Shown: positions 38,721-51,511, counted from the first letter of the stretch. The stretch is DNA of 64,000 nucleotides from Phytophthora sp. 'mugwort' (GCA_033558025.1 JAUCEF010000115.1:1-64000), one strand, 5' to 3'. Translations and numbers: made by a program. The notes: generated by a model from the letters alone, not told the origin.

Positions 38721-39496
38721 TTATATATTAAAATCAAAATTGATTTTATTTTTTAACCAAATTAAATAATCTTCTAATGAAACAGCTTCTACAACAATAG
38801 GCATAAATCCATGATTTACTCCACAAATTTCACTACATTGTCCATAAAAAACACCTTCACGTTTAATAAACATTGATGTTTGATTTAAACGACCAGGACA
38901 AGCATCTAATTTTATACCTAATGAAGGTATTGCCCATGAATGTAAAACATCTGAAGCAGTAATTAATACTCGAATATGACTATTAGTTGGAACAACCACA
39001 CGATTATCAACTTCTAAAATTCTAAATTGACCTATTGCTAAATCATCTTCTTGAATCATATAACTATCAAAAATTAAAGGTTCATCAGAAAATTCTAAAT
39101 TATCTGAATATTCATAACTCCAATACCATTGACTACCAATTACTTTTAAAGTAATAATAGGATCAATTACTTCATCCATTGAATATAATAAAGCAAAAGA
39201 TGGAATAGCTACCGTTAATAAAATTAAGGCTGGAATAGAAGTCCAAATAATTTCAATAGTAGCACCATGTACAATTGTTGCTGGAATTTTATTTTTTTTT
39301 CATCAAAAAGAGTAATAACTCTAAATAACATCCAACAAACAAATACAGTAATCATAATTAAAAAAAACATTAAATCATGATGAAAATTAATAATACCTTC
39401 CATAACAGGTGTTGCTGGATCTTGAAAACCTAATTGCCAAGGTTCAGCCATATCTAAAAAAGTGAATTGATTATTTATATAATTTATTATTGTCAT
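38721..39496 (-). CDS. cox2: Cytochrome c oxidase subunit 2 (copy 2, one frameshift)
   Basis: Mirror copy of 26323-27099. One base is missing in the A-run near 39292-39300 (after residue 66), so the frame breaks and the rest is read from an internal Met. Confidence 0.93.
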
Positions 39497-39947
39497 AATA
39501 TACTTGAAATTTATTATTTTATTTAATTTTTAATATATACAAAATTAAGAGTTTTTGAATATTAATATTCAAGAAAAAATATAAATTTTATTATTTATAT
39601 TGTAAAAATAATTGAATTATTTTTTTTTTTTCTTAAAGAATATAAAATTTTTTAAAAATTAAAATAATTTATATTAAATAATCATATTATTTTTAAAATG
39701 TTTTTATATACAATAATAAATATTAATGTAGAATATAATAAAAATGAAATAATAATTATTTAAAGAGTATTCATTTAACGATTAATCAATAATATTAACT
39801 AATAAATTAAAATTATTTAATATTGAGAATGTTTTCTTAATATAAACATTAATTAATCTGTTTATGAATATTTTTTTAGGAATAATGGAGTAATTTTAAA
39901 ATTGAATATTTATAATAATATTTTTATTTTAAACATATAAAACTATA

Positions 39948-40088
39948 TTTATTATAAAATATTATAAATCTAAATTTAAATTCCCTTTGATTAAAAAGTA
40001 TTTTAAATAAAATTTTATTTTTATAACTTGAATTTAATTAATTTCAGATATTATAAAATTTTTTTGATTTATAATATTTTATAATAAA
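39948..40088. repeat. 23-bp inverted repeat between trnW and cox2 (copy 2)
   Basis: Mirror copy of 25731-25871. Confidence 0.55.
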
Positions 40089-40160
40089 CAGGAAAAATGG
40101 GACTTGAACCCATAACAATAATTTTGGAGACTATGATTTTACCAATTAAACTATTTTCCT
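40089..40160 (-). tRNA. trnW(cca): tRNA-Trp(CCA) (copy 2)
   Basis: Mirror copy of 25659-25730, unchanged. Confidence 0.93.
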
Positions 40161-40188
40161 AAGACTTTTAATTTTAATTTAAGAATGC

Positions 40189-40806
40189 TTAAAGATCTCT
40201 TCCAGACACAGGTTCCCCTACGACTACCTTGTTACGACTTCATCAAAGTTACTAACCACTTTTTAGGAATTATAATTTATTTTATAAAAATTTTAAATTA
40301 TTTTATTTAAATAATTATTAAATTTTATAAAAGAATTAAAAATTATTTTAAAAACAATCAACTTCCCTGATGTGACGGGCGGTGTGTACAAAGTCCAGTA
40401 ACATATTCACCGCAGCATGCTGTTCTGCGATTACTAGCGATTCCAACTTCATAAGGGCGAGTTTCAGCCCTTAATTCGAACTAAGATAATTTTTGAAGAT
40501 TTGCTCCAACTTATATCATTATTGCTTCTCATTGTAATTATCATTGTAGCACGTGTGTAGCCCAACTCATAAGGGCCATGAAGACTTGACGTCATCCCCA
40601 CCTTCCATTAACCTATCATTAATTTTTTCATTAGAGTACTTTTATCTATTTATAATAAATTAGTAACTAATCATAGGGGTTGCGCTCGTTAAAGGATTTA
40701 ACCAAACATTTCACAACACGAGCTGACGACAGCCATGCAACACCTGTTTTTTATATAAAAATTTTAAATAAAAATTAGCAAGAGTTGGTAAGGTTCTGCG
40801 CGTATT

Positions 40807-40838
<32 letters not shown>

Positions 40839-41700
40839 TAGACTCCCGTCAATTCCTTTGAATTTCAATCTTGCGATTATACTTTTCAGGCGGAGTGCTT
40901 AACGCGTTAGCTGTTATATCTAAAAATTCTAAATATTAGCACTCATCGTTTACAGCATGGACTACCGGGGTCTCTAATCCCGTTCGCTACCCAAGCTTTC
41001 GTTTCTCAGTGTCAGTATATACCCAGATAATTGCCTTCGCCATAGGTCTTCCTTCTATTATCAACGTATTTTATCACTCCAATAGAAATTCCATTATCCT
41101 CTATTTATACTCCAGTTTATCAGTTTTGAAAAAATGTATAAAGTTGAGCTTTAATTTGTTTCTTTCAACTTAAAAAACTACCTACAAACCCTTTACGCCT
41201 AATCATCCCGAATAATGCTCGCTCCTCCCGTATTACCGCGGCTGCTGGCACGGGTATTAGCCGGAACTTCTTTTTTAAGTACTGTCATTTTCCTCCTTAA
41301 TGAAAGAGCTTTACAACCTAATTAGCCGTCATCACCCACTCGGTATTGCTGGATCAAGCTTCCGCTCATTGTCCAAAATTCCCCACTGCTGCCTTTAAAA
41401 AAGTTTGGGCCGTGTCTCAGTCCCAATGTGGCTGATCATTCTTTCAAACCAGCTAAAGATAATAGGCTTGGTTGTCTATTAAACTACCAACTACCATAAT
41501 CTTGCGCAAACTCATCTTTTAACGTTAAAAACTTTAATTAATTTATTCAGTATTTTTATAAAAATAATTATTCTGAATTAAAAGGTAGATAATTCACGTG
41601 TTACTCACCCGTTCGCTATGTTTTAAAAACATTCAACTTGCATGTGTTAAGCATACCGATAGCATTTATTCTGAGCCAGGATCAAACTCTATTTAAGTTT
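40189..41700 (-). rRNA. rns: Small-subunit ribosomal RNA (copy 2)
   Basis: Mirror copy of 24119-25630; conserved elements are identical. Confidence 0.95.
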
Positions 41701-41780
41701 TATATTAATTATTTAATATTAATTTTTAAAATAACAAATATTTAAAAATTTAATATTATAACATTCTTATATTAATTTTT

Positions 41781-41835
41781 GTCTTATATTGTCTTATATT
41801 GTCTTATATTGTCTTATATTGTCTTATATTGTCTT
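41781..41835 (-). repeat. Decamer tandem repeat upstream of rns (copy 2)
   Basis: Mirror copy of 23984-24038 with the same number of units. The G7 tract follows at about 41932. Confidence 0.83.
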
Positions 41836-42061
41836 AAAGGATTAAAATTTTTTAATTTTTAAAAATTCAATTAGTTATTAATAAAAATTTCTTTGTATCA
41901 CGAAAAAAAAATATTATTTTTTGAAAAGGATCCCCCCCTAAATATGTTTTTGAATTTTTTGTTGAAAAGATAAATATCTTTTTAACTTAACTATTTAAAG
42001 ATATTTTATCTTTTTATCCTTTTTTTAATTTGTTTATCCTTTTTTTTTTTTAGATCTTTAT

Positions 42062-42145
42062 TGGAGAAAGTAGGATTTGAACCTACGTAGAAAATATTTC
42101 AACAAATTTACAGTCTGCCGCTTTTAACCACTCAGCCATTTCTCC
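42062..42145 (-). tRNA. trnY(gua): tRNA-Tyr(GUA) (copy 2)
   Basis: Mirror copy of 23674-23757. Confidence 0.92.
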
Positions 42146-42162
42146 TAAAGATATTTTAAATA

Positions 42163-42234
42163 TGTGATTAATGGGATTTGAACCCATAATATTTACTTGG
42201 AAGATAAAGGATTTACCAATTAATCTATAATCAC
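42163..42234 (-). tRNA. trnG(ucc): tRNA-Gly(UCC) (copy 2)
   Basis: Mirror copy of 23585-23656. Confidence 0.91.
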
Positions 42235-42295
42235 GTATATTTTTATTGTTTAAAAAATGTTTATTATTGTTTTAAAAAAGAAAAAGTGGAATAAA

Positions 42296-42827
42296 TTAAT
42301 CCACTATTTCATAAGTATCAGGATCTAATCGATCGATATCATCTATACGTTCACCTGTTTCAACATCTAAATAATGAAAATATCTATATAGATTCAGAGG
42401 ATTTCCAGATCTTGTAATTTTTCTTTTTGGTGGTTTTGGTAAAGAGTCACTATCTGAATCAAAATTTAAATCAGTTGAAAAATTACTAGGAAAATCGCTT
42501 GGGAAATTGTCGCTATCAAAAAAAAAAAGCATCTAGAAATAAATAAAACAAAAAAGATAAAAAAAAAAAAACGAAAATAGTTGGCATATTATCGTCAATT
42601 CTTTTTAAAATACTTTTAGGTTTTTCTTCTTTTTTTAAAGCAGCTTCCTCAGCCTCAGTCTCTAAATCTATAAAATCTTCTAATAAAGTTATTTCAAGAG
42701 GTAAAAGAATTAAAATAAATTTAAAAATATTTTGAAAAAATTTAGGATGTATTTTTAATATATCTTGTATAATTTTATATAGATTATAAGCAAAAAATAT
42801 CCTTTTAATAATGTTAAAAAAAATCAT
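42296..42827 (-). CDS. orf176 (copy 2, one frameshift)
   Basis: Mirror copy of 22993-23523. One extra base in an A/T run near 42525 splits the frame inside the second membrane segment. Confidence 0.65.
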
Positions 42828-42844
42828 AATTTTTATAAAGAAGT

Positions 42845-42921
42845 AAATAAATGTCAATACTAATATTATTCCCTAATTAAAAAATGGAAATACCAAATAC
42901 TGCCTTTGGGTACATTTATTT
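42845..42921 (-). ncRNA. Candidate 5S-like structured RNA (copy 2)
   Basis: Mirror copy of 22899-22975, with all helices preserved. Confidence 0.28.
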
Positions 42922-42927
42922 GAATTA

Positions 42928-42999
42928 AGCAAAAAAAGGGATTTGAACCCTCAACATTAACCTTGGCAAGGTTATACTCTACCATTGAGCTATTTTTGC
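42928..42999 (-). tRNA. trnG(gcc): tRNA-Gly(GCC) (copy 2)
   Basis: Mirror copy of 22821-22892. Confidence 0.92.
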
Positions 43000-43012
43000 T
43001 AATAAATTATTT

Positions 43013-43540
43013 TTATAATAAAAATAGTGAATTTAATAATAAAAATAATTCATAATGATTTTTTGCATTTGTATGAATAGAAACATCTATTGGAGGTATA
43101 TCTTTGAATTTTAAAAATTCAGTTTTTAATTCAAAAAAATCTAAAATATTTCGAATTTGAAAATTTAAAATATTTTGATTTTTAAAATTAAAATTTATTT
43201 TAGTTAAATTTTGAAAAAGAAAAATCAAAATTTTTTCTAAAAAATTAAAAATATTTTTTTTTCTTAAAGTTATTTTACAACCTATAATTGAATTTTTTTT
43301 GATTTTTAAAAAAATATTATTTTTTTTTGATTTTGTTATTATAGGTTTTTGATTTGTTATTAATTTTAAAAGTAAAATTATATTAATTAATTTTTTTTTT
43401 TCAATATTAGCGTTTTTAAAACCAATATTTAAACATATTTTACTTATTTTAGGTATTTCAAATATATTTTTAAAATTTAATTTTGTTAAAAGATCGTATA
43501 TAGTAATATTTTGATAATGGATTTGTAAATTTTTTTTCAT
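43013..43540 (-). CDS. rpl5: Ribosomal protein uL5 (copy 2)
   Basis: Intact mirror copy of 22280-22807. Confidence 0.94.
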   Translation of the reverse strand: MKKNLQIHYQNITIYDLLTKLNFKNIFEIPKISKICLNIGFKNANIEKKKLINIILLLKLITNQKPIITKSKKNNIFLKIKKNSIIGCKITLRKKNIFNFLEKILIFLFQNLTKINFNFKNQNILNFQIRNILDFFELKTEFLKFKDIPPIDVSIHTNAKNHYELFLLLNSLFLL

Positions 43541-43546
43541 ATATTT

Positions 43547-43918
43547 TTATAAAATATTTGAAGCTAATGCTAATATTTTGAAATTTTTTTTCTTCCGAAA
43601 TTCAGAAGTAATCGGACCAAATATACGTGTTCCTAGGGGTTTATTTTGATTATTTAAAATAATTATACAATTTTTATCAAATTTTATTATATTACCTATT
43701 GTACTTTTTTTTTGATATGTTGTATGTATAATTAAAGCTTTAAATAAATCTCCTTTAATTATTTTAATTTTTTTTTTTTGATTTAAACGTAATTTTTTAG
43801 CAGAAATTAAAATTGTATCCCCAATTTTTCCAATTTTTTTTTTATAAATTTTTATACATTGTCCTATTTTAATACCACTATTATCATTTACTTTTAATTT
43901 AGTTTGAATTTGAATCAT
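43547..43918 (-). CDS. rpl14: Ribosomal protein uL14 (copy 2)
   Basis: Intact mirror copy of 21902-22273. Confidence 0.96.
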   Translation of the reverse strand: MIQIQTKLKVNDNSGIKIGQCIKIYKKKIGKIGDTILISAKKLRLNQKKKIKIIKGDLFKALIIHTTYQKKSTIGNIIKFDKNCIIILNNQNKPLGTRIFGPITSEFRKKKNFKILALASNIL

Positions 43919-43940
43919 AAATTATATATTAATTTTAAAA

Positions 43941-44012
43941 TGATGAGAGTAGGATTTGAACCTACATCTTCAGATTATGAGCCTGATAAGTTACCTATTA
44001 CTCTATCTCATC
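43941..44012 (-). tRNA. trnfM(cau): tRNA-Met(CAU), probable initiator (copy 2)
   Basis: Mirror copy of 21808-21879. Confidence 0.7.
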
Positions 44013-44030
44013 TTATATTTTCTTCCTTTT

Positions 44031-44105
44031 TCGGAAGAAAAGGATTTGAACCTTTGATCTTCTGTTCCCAAAACAGACGCATTAGCCAGACTATGCTACC
44101 TTCCG
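44031..44105 (-). tRNA. trnP(ugg): tRNA-Pro(UGG) (copy 2)
   Basis: Mirror copy of 21715-21789. Confidence 0.92.
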
Positions 44106-44117
44106 TTTAAAGATAAT

Positions 44118-44189
44118 TAATGATGGTAGGATTTGAACCTACAACATTAGGATTATGATTCCCACGCTCTACCATTAAACTACATCATC
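44118..44189 (-). tRNA. trnM(cau): tRNA-Met(CAU), elongator (copy 2)
   Basis: Mirror copy of 21631-21702. Confidence 0.74.
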
Positions 44190-44212
44190 TTATTAATACT
44201 TTATTAATAAAA

Positions 44213-44303
44213 TAAGTCGAAGTGGGATTTGAACCCACGAGTTAATAAATTAACTGATAGTTTAGCAAACTACTGCCTTAAACCTGACTTGGCTATTCGA
44301 CCT
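44213..44303 (-). tRNA. trnS(gcu): tRNA-Ser(GCU) (copy 2)
   Basis: Mirror copy of 21517-21607. One non-homopolymer difference (an extra C) lies just outside, near 44306. Confidence 0.92.
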
Positions 44304-44315
44304 AACAATATAAAA

Positions 44316-44387
44316 CTTCTTTGATAGGATTTGAACCTACAACCTAATGGTTAACAGCCATTTGCTCTACCGTTGAGCTACAAAGAA
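44316..44387 (-). tRNA. trnN(guu): tRNA-Asn(GUU) (copy 2)
   Basis: Mirror copy of 21434-21505. Confidence 0.93.
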
Positions 44388-44405
44388 ATAATTATATTTT
44401 AATTT

Positions 44406-44697
44406 TTAAAACTTTTAGTATTTTTAAGCTAAATATTTTACAATACTTATACTTAAAACCTATTAATGTAATCATCTTTTACAGTTTTTATATGAAAAAT
44501 TTTTAAGAATGGTTTCTTACTTAGATGCTTTCAGTAATTATCCAAAATAAATTTAGCTACTCGGCTATGCCTCTCAACAACCGATACACCAGAGATTTAC
44601 CCTTCTCGGTCCTCTCGTACTAGAGTTAGATTCTTGCATTTTTCAAAATATCTATAGAAGATAGGAACCAAACTGTCTCACGACGTTCTAAACCCAA

Positions 44698-44737
<40 letters not shown>

Positions 44738-44815
44738 AACCTTCTTCAGCTCCAGGATGTGATGAGTCGACATCGAGGTGCCAAACGACTCCGTCGATAG
44801 GAGCTCTTAGGAGTC

Positions 44816-44858
<43 letters not shown>

Positions 44859-45294
44859 AATCTTTCCACAAAGAATTATCGGATCACTATGACCGACTTT
44901 CGTCCCTGTTTGATATGTCTATCTTACAGTCAAGCAAGCTTTTACCATTATGCTCTACAATTGATAATATTATCCAATTTGAGCTTACCTTTGTACACCT
45001 CCGTTACTCTTTAGGAGGTGACCGCCCCAGTCAAACTACCAACCATACAATGTCTATTTAAAAAATATTAGTTATTTATTTTAATAAGAGTGGTATTTCA
45101 AGAATATCTATACAATTTACTAGCGTAAAGGTTTAAAAGATTACCACTTATACTACACATATTAGATAAAATAACAATATAAAGATGTAGTAAAGGTTCA
45201 CGGGGTCTTTCCGTCTAACTATAGAAAATCCGCATCTTCACGGATAATTCAAATTCACTGAGTCTATATTGGAGACAGCGGGGATGTCGTTACA

Positions 45295-45351
<57 letters not shown>

Positions 45352-45409
45352 GAGTTACGGCCGCCGTTTACTGGGACTTCCATTTAATGCGCAAACATTT
45401 CCTTTTAAT

Positions 45410-45447
<38 letters not shown>

Positions 45448-47039
45448 GTTACCATTTAGCAGAGTCCTAAGTTTTTATTAAACAGTCGCAACCCCCTATT
45501 TTGTGACACCTAATTATTAAAAATAATTAGGTACTTTTTATCCCGAAGTTACAAAGTCATTTTGCCGAGTTCCTTCAATATAGTTCTCTCATTCACCTTA
45601 GTCTACTCGACCTATCCACCTGTGTCGGTTTAGGGTACGGTTTTTAATTAAAAAAGCTATTTCCTGAAAAATTAAAAATTTTTGTCACTTTTTTAAAAAA
45701 ATTTAATTTAAAAATTATCCCATCAAAATCTGCTTTCGTCAAATCTTTCTTAGGGGCCGTTTCACTCTATGTAATACATCTTAACATAGAAACCCTTGGA
45801 TTTACGGTGATAACGATTTATATTCGTTATTTTTTGTTACTAATGCCAGCATTTTCTTTTCTGATATCTTCAACATATTTCACAATATATCTTTATTAAC
45901 ATACAGAATGTTCCGCTACCGTTTTATTAAAAATAAAACTTGCCGCTTCGGTAAATTTCTTAAGTCTCGATACATTTTAGGCGCAAAAAAACTAGACCAA
46001 TGAGCTATTACGCTTTCTTTAAAGGATGGCTGCTTCCAAGCCTACCTATGGGTTGTAATCATTTTTTCACTTCCTTTTTCACTTAGAATATTATTTAGAG
46101 ACCTTAGCGATCAATCTGGGCTGTTTCCCTTTTGACAAAAGACCTTAGCGCCTAATGTCTGTCTATTTAAATTACTTTTTTTTGTATTCGGAGTTTCCAA
46201 GAATTCAGTAAGTTTTTACACCCCCTAGCTCAATGAGTGCTCTACCCCAAAAAAAGATTTTAAATGCTCTACTTCAATAGATTTCGCGGAAAACCAGCTA
46301 TCTCTGAGTTTGATTAGCCTTTCACTCCTAACCACAAATCATCTCCATATTTTGCCACATATGTGAGTTCGATCCTTCAAATAGTTTTACCTATTTTTCA
46401 ATCTGTTCATGGTTAGATCACTCAGTTTCGGGTCTTATTTATATAACTAAAAAGCTTTTTAAAACTTGATTTATCTACGCCTACTTTATTAAATTAAGCT
46501 TGCTATAAAAATAAACTTGCTGGCCCATTATGCAAAAGGTACACTGTTACTTTTTAAAAAGTTTCAATTGATTGTTAACATTAAGTTTCAGAATTATTTC
46601 AAACTCAAAAGTTCTTTTTCACCTTTCCTTTACAGTACTTGTCCACTATCGATCATTAATTTTTAAAAGGTTTTGAGGGTGGTTCCCCAATATTCAAAAA
46701 GGCTTACACATAACCCTTTTTACTATTATAAAAACAATTATTATTCTACAGGACTTTCACCTTTTTAAGTAAATTTTTCAAAATTTTTCAAATATTTTTT
46801 TATTTTTATAAACCTAATTTCCATTTTCACTCGTCATTACTAACGGAATCTCGTTTGATTTTTTTAACAGTTACTTAGATATTTCAATTCACTGTTTTTA
46901 AAATTTTCACAAAAAAAAAGTTTTCTTTAGGAAATTTTTATTTCAAAATAAAATATTATTTAATAAAACTTTTCGCATTTTTTACGTCCTAAAAATCAAA
47001 TTAATGCCAAGGCATCCACTTAATGCTTTTATTATTATT
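44406..47039 (-). rRNA. rnl: Large-subunit ribosomal RNA (copy 2)
   Basis: Mirror copy of 18781-21415; the peptidyl-transferase and sarcin-ricin sequences are unchanged. Confidence 0.94.
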
Positions 47040-47044
47040 TATAC

Positions 47045-47066
47045 TTAAACCATATAAATGGTTTAA
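47045..47066 (-). terminator. Hairpin between orf250 and rnl (copy 2)
   Basis: Mirror copy of the 9-bp stem-loop at 18754-18775. Confidence 0.38.
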
Positions 47067-47070
47067 ATTT

Positions 47071-47822
47071 TTATTTTTTTTTCAAATATTCATTAATTAA
47101 TTTTAAATTTAAATGAAAAGGATATAAAATTGTTTTATAAGAAGGTTCTTTAAAAAACATACCTGTTTTTATTTTTTTATTTCTATGTAAATAAGAAGTT
47201 ATTAAAGGTTTTGATGGTTTTTTTTCACCTAAAATATAATAAATATTATTTTTATAAGAATATTTGTTATTTTTTTGATAAGGATATTTATTATAACGTT
47301 TATAAGAAGAAGAATATTTATTCTTTTCTTGATTAAAATGCTGTTTATAAAATTTTTTATCTCCTTTCAAACTATTATTTTTTTGAAAATTTCTAGTTCT
47401 TTGAAAACCTTCATTTTTTTGAAAATTTCTATTTTTTTGAAAACCTTCATTTTTTTGAAAATTTCTATTTTTTTGAAAATTTCTATTTTTTTGAAAACCT
47501 TCATTTTTTTGAAAATTTCTATTTTTTTGAAAACCTTCATTTTTTTGAAAATTTCTATTTTTTTGAAAACCTTCATTTTTTTGAAAATTTCTAGTTCTTT
47601 GAAAACCTTCATTTTTTTGAAAATTTCTAGTTCTTTGAAAATCTTCGTTTTTTTGAAAATTTCTAGTTCTTTGAAAATCTTCGTTTTTTTGAGAATTTTT
47701 ATTTTTTTGAAAATTTCTATTTTTTTGAAAACCTTCGTTTTTTTGAGAATTTCTATTTTTTTGAAAACCCTCGTTTTTTGAGAATTTTTATTTCTTTGAA
47801 AATTTTTATTATCCTTTTGCAT
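47071..47822 (-). CDS. orf250 with uS4-like tail (copy 2, one frameshift)
   Basis: Mirror copy of 17997-18749. One base is missing in an A-run near 47776, close to the 5' end, so the repeat is read in another frame (FKKIEI...) and the tail is left open from 47370. The rps4 stop and the 2-bp gap to this ORF are as in copy 1. Confidence 0.62.
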
Positions 47823-47824
47823 AT

Positions 47825-48284
47825 TTATTTAATAATATGAATAATATCACCTTTATGTAATATAAAATTAGATTTACTTATAATTTTATTATTAACCTTA
47901 ATTTTTTTATGATTAATTAATTGTTTTGCTTGAAAATAGTTTTAACTAATTTTAATCTTACAAGATTTATATCTAAGCGACTTTCTAATAAAATTACAAA
48001 TTTTTTAAAGATATTTATTTTATTATCTTTTTTTAATAATTTTTGAAATAAATTTTTTAATTGATATTCATGAATACATCCATAAAAATTCCGAATTGTT
48101 GTTTTTCAAATAATCTTTTTTGAAAAAATTTTTTACGTTTTTCAGGTTTTATTTCTTTTCGATATCTTAATTTTTTTTTAAATAAATTCCATTTTTTTGA
48201 TTTTAATTTTAATAAGTTTAAATTTTTATGTATGTTCCTATTATTTTGAAAACATATTTTATTTCTCGGTCTTAATTTATTCAT
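47825..48284 (-). CDS. rps4: Ribosomal protein uS4, S4-domain part (copy 2, frameshifted)
   Basis: Mirror copy of 17533-17994. Indels near 48093 (one G lost from ccgaaat) and near 47937 break the frame; the stop at 47825-47827 is conserved. Confidence 0.9.
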
Positions 48285-48292
48285 CTTATTTA

Positions 48293-48884
48293 TTAAAATA
48301 TTTTACGTAATAAATACATTAAAGTATATATTGATTGAATATTTTTAGAATTCATTACTACAGGATAATTAATATTTTGTATAGTTTGACTTGTATTTAC
48401 TAATGAAATAGTAGGAATTTTTAAAACAGAAAGTTCTTGATTTAAAAAAGTATCTTTTACAGAACTTTTTATAACTAAAATTAATTTAATTTCATTTTCT
48501 TTTAATAAATAATTAATTATCTTATTAAATGTTGTATTCATAATTTTATTAGTAATTAAACCATTTACCCATTCTTTTGTAAAAAAAATGATATTTGGAT
48601 TTTTTTTTATAAAAGATGTAGTTAATAAAAATTTAATTTCATTATCATTCCTATTATTAAAATTTTTTCATTTTTTTTAATATAATTTTAGTTAAATTAA
48701 ATATACGTTTTAAAAAAAATGAAACATTTTTTAAATTAATTATAGTATAATCATGTCTACTTCCAAATATAAAAGATAATAATTCTTTATTTGTATCTAT
48801 TAAAGATTCTCCATACATATTTTTTGATTTAAATAATAAATTTAATAAAATATTATTATGTTTTTTTTTTTTTTTTTGTATCAT
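48293..48884 (-). CDS. rps2: Ribosomal protein uS2 (copy 2, frameshifted)
   Basis: Mirror copy of 16931-17524, broken by two single-base losses near 48650-48675. Confidence 0.9.
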
Positions 48885-48890
48885 ATTTAA

Positions 48891-49495
48891 TTATTTTTTA
48901 CTTTTTTTTCCCTCTTTTTGTAAAATTTTTTCATTTTTTAATAATAAACCTTTTCCTTTATATGGTTCAGGTTTTTTATGATTTTTAATATAATGTACAA
49001 ATTGATGTAAAAAATATAATCGATACTACTAAAAATTAAAGTATTTGTTTGATTAATAATTTCAATATTTAATGGAATTGGAATTCTAATATTATGACTA
49101 AAACCTAATTTTAAAATTAAAGTATTATTTTCAATAAAAGCTTTAAAACCTATACCTTTTAATATTAAATTAATTTTAAAACCTTGTAAAACACCTTTTA
49201 TTTTTATTTTTATTAATTTATTGTATAAATTTAAAATACTTTTTTTTTTTTTATTTTTATTAACAATAATTAATAATTTATTTTTTTTTATAAAAAAATA
49301 TAAATCATTAATTATTGTTAAAGATAATAAACCTAAAGATGTTTCAAAAAAAATTATTTTATTATTACTATAAATTTTTAAATCTGTTGGAAAAATAAAA
49401 GTTTTATCAATAAAAAATAAATTAATATTTCCTAAAGAACTTTTAAAAAAATTTTTATTTTTTAATTTAACATTTTTTTTTATTATTTTTATCAT
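48891..49495 (-). CDS. rpl6: Ribosomal protein uL6 (copy 2, one frameshift)
   Basis: Mirror copy of 16319-16924. One T is missing in the run near 49010, which shifts the C-terminal signature out of frame. Confidence 0.92.
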
Positions 49496-49501
49496 AATTT
49501 T

Positions 49502-49881
49502 TTAAATAATTTTACAAATCAATTCACCACCAACATTTAATTTTTTAGCTTGTAAATCTGTTAAAATACCAATAGATGTTGAAAGAATATAAAATCCTGT
49601 TTTTTTTTTATATAAATCCTTATTAGCAATATATAAACGTTTTCCCGGTTTTGATAAACGTTTTATTTCAGTAATAACTGCTTTATTTTTTCTATATTTT
49701 AAATAAATCTCTAATTGATTTTTGGAATTTATCTTATAACTTTTTATAAAACCTTCTTTAATTAAGATATTTAAATATTTATACTTTGTTTTGATTTTTG
49801 TTGTACTATTTTTGATTTTTTTACTAAATAACCATTTTTTATTTTTGAAAATAAATTGGAAAGAGTATCTGTTATAATCAT
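49502..49881 (-). CDS. rps8: Ribosomal protein uS8 (copy 2, one frameshift)
   Basis: Mirror copy of 15932-16312. One base is missing near 49770 (atttaaatattt against atttaaaatattt). Confidence 0.92.
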
Positions 49882-49888
49882 AATTAAA

Positions 49889-50188
49889 TTACCAACTATA
49901 TTTAGAAATACCGGGTAAAAACCCTTTTGATGCTAATTTACGTAATTGGATTCTGGATATTTTAAATAAACGATAAATACTTTTAGAACGTCCAGTTAAA
50001 ACACACACATTTTTAATTCTAGTAATTGATGAATTTTGATGGAAAAAAAACCACTTTTGTTGTAATTTCCATCTTAAATTTTTTTCAATATTTAAATTTT
50101 TTGAAAGAATTTTTAAAGTTAATCTATTTTTTTCAAAATTTTTAAATAAATTACGTTGTTTAATATTTTTTTTAATTTTTTTTTGCAT
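49889..50188 (-). CDS. rps14: Ribosomal protein uS14 (copy 2)
   Basis: Intact mirror copy of 15625-15924. Confidence 0.95.
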   Translation of the reverse strand: MQKKIKKNIKQRNLFKNFEKNRLTLKILSKNLNIEKNLRWKLQQKWFFFHQNSSITRIKNVCVLTGRSKSIYRLFKISRIQLRKLASKGFLPGISKYSW

Positions 50189-50214
50189 AAAATTATATTT
50201 AAGAAAGATAAATA

Positions 50215-50287
50215 TGGAGATAATCGGATTCGAACCGATAACATTATATTTGCAAAACATACTTTCTACCAGTTGAAATATATCCCC
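50215..50287 (-). tRNA. trnA(ugc): tRNA-Ala(UGC) (copy 2)
   Basis: Mirror copy of 15526-15598. Confidence 0.92.
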
Positions 50288-50289
50288 AA

Positions 50290-50361
50290 TAAGTGTATTG
50301 GATTTGAACCCAAGACCATCAGATTAAAAGTCCGGTGCTCTACCAGCTGAGCTATACACTT
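50290..50361 (-). tRNA. trnK(uuu): tRNA-Lys(UUU) (copy 2, one base lost)
   Basis: Mirror copy of 15451-15523 lacking one G of the T-stem GGG run, again a homopolymer loss. Confidence 0.9.
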
Positions 50362-50371
50362 ATTTAAAAAA

Positions 50372-50763
50372 TTAATTAATTCTTATAAAAATTTTATTTA
50401 ATAATAAAAATTTTTTATTTAAAATATAATTAATTTTTTGTTTTAATATTTTATTAAAAATTGAAGTTTTTTGTATTTTAATATTTTGATTTTTTTTATA
50501 AATAGATAATTTTTTTGTTATAAATAACTCAAAATTAAAACAAAAAGTTTTATAAGAATTATTAAAAAAATAAATAATATTATTTTTTTCAAAATTAATT
50601 TGATTTTTTTTTTATTATCAAAAATTATTTTTTTTTTTCTAAATTTAAATTATAACAAATTTTAGGTAAAAAAAAATAAGTAATAAAAAAATAAAAATTA
50701 AAAAAAAAAAAATAAAAACCAAGAAACTTGATTAAAAAATGAAAATTGATCGAATTGTGGCAT
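50372..50763 (-). CDS. atp8: ATP synthase subunit 8 (copy 2, one frameshift)
   Basis: Mirror copy of 15048-15440, one base shorter because of a loss in the A/T runs near 50610. Confidence 0.9.
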
Positions 50764-50824
50764 AATTTTATAATAAATTTTTATTTCTTCAACATATATT
50801 TTTCTTGAAAGAACACTTTTATTT

Positions 50825-51490
50825 TTATTTTATTTTAAAATTATTATTTTTTATTTTTTGATTTTGAATAATAGTTTGAATATAAGAAAGTCTTGAAAAT
50901 TCTTTTTTTGATTTTTTAAATATATTTAAATTATTAACTTTAAAATTTAAATATTTTAATTTATAACAATTAATTAAACGTGTTGAATTAATTCTTCTTT
51001 TATAGAAACCTTTTTTATTATATTTATTAAAATAAAATTTTTTTTTATAATTTAAAGCATTATTTAAATTAATAGGTTTTATAGAAAAAATAAATCCTAA
51101 AATTGAAATAAAAATTTTTTATTATTCCAATTTCCACAAGTAAACGACCTTTTATTGAATTATTTTTTTTTATTAAAATATTTTGAAGCATTATTTTATT
51201 AAATTGATGTAATATATTATAAGTTAAATCATAATTAAATAATATAATATTTTCATATTTTATAGCAATTGTTGAAATTTTATCTATTTTTATTAAGTAA
51301 AAGGTAAATAAATGTTTTCATAATTATTAAATTCAATTACATAAGATTCTAAATTTAAATTATTAAATAAAATTGGATTTTCAAATAAAATATTTTTTAA
51401 TTTAAATTTTTTTTTTTTTAAATAATTATTTTTTAAAAATTGTTGATAATTTGATAAATTATTTGTTTTTTGTTTTTTTAATTTTTTCAT
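50825..51490 (-). CDS. orf222 (copy 2, frameshifted)
   Basis: Mirror copy of 14318-14986 with several single-base losses (near 51296, 51137 and 51118). Only the first 60 or so residues remain in frame. Confidence 0.42.
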
Positions 51491-51511
51491 TTAAAATAAA
51501 AATTTTTTAAT

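Noticed and set aside
50156..50350. Plus-strand ORF across trnA and trnK (NRIRTDNIIFAKH)
   Set aside because: It is translated antisense of two tRNAs and the rps14 leader.
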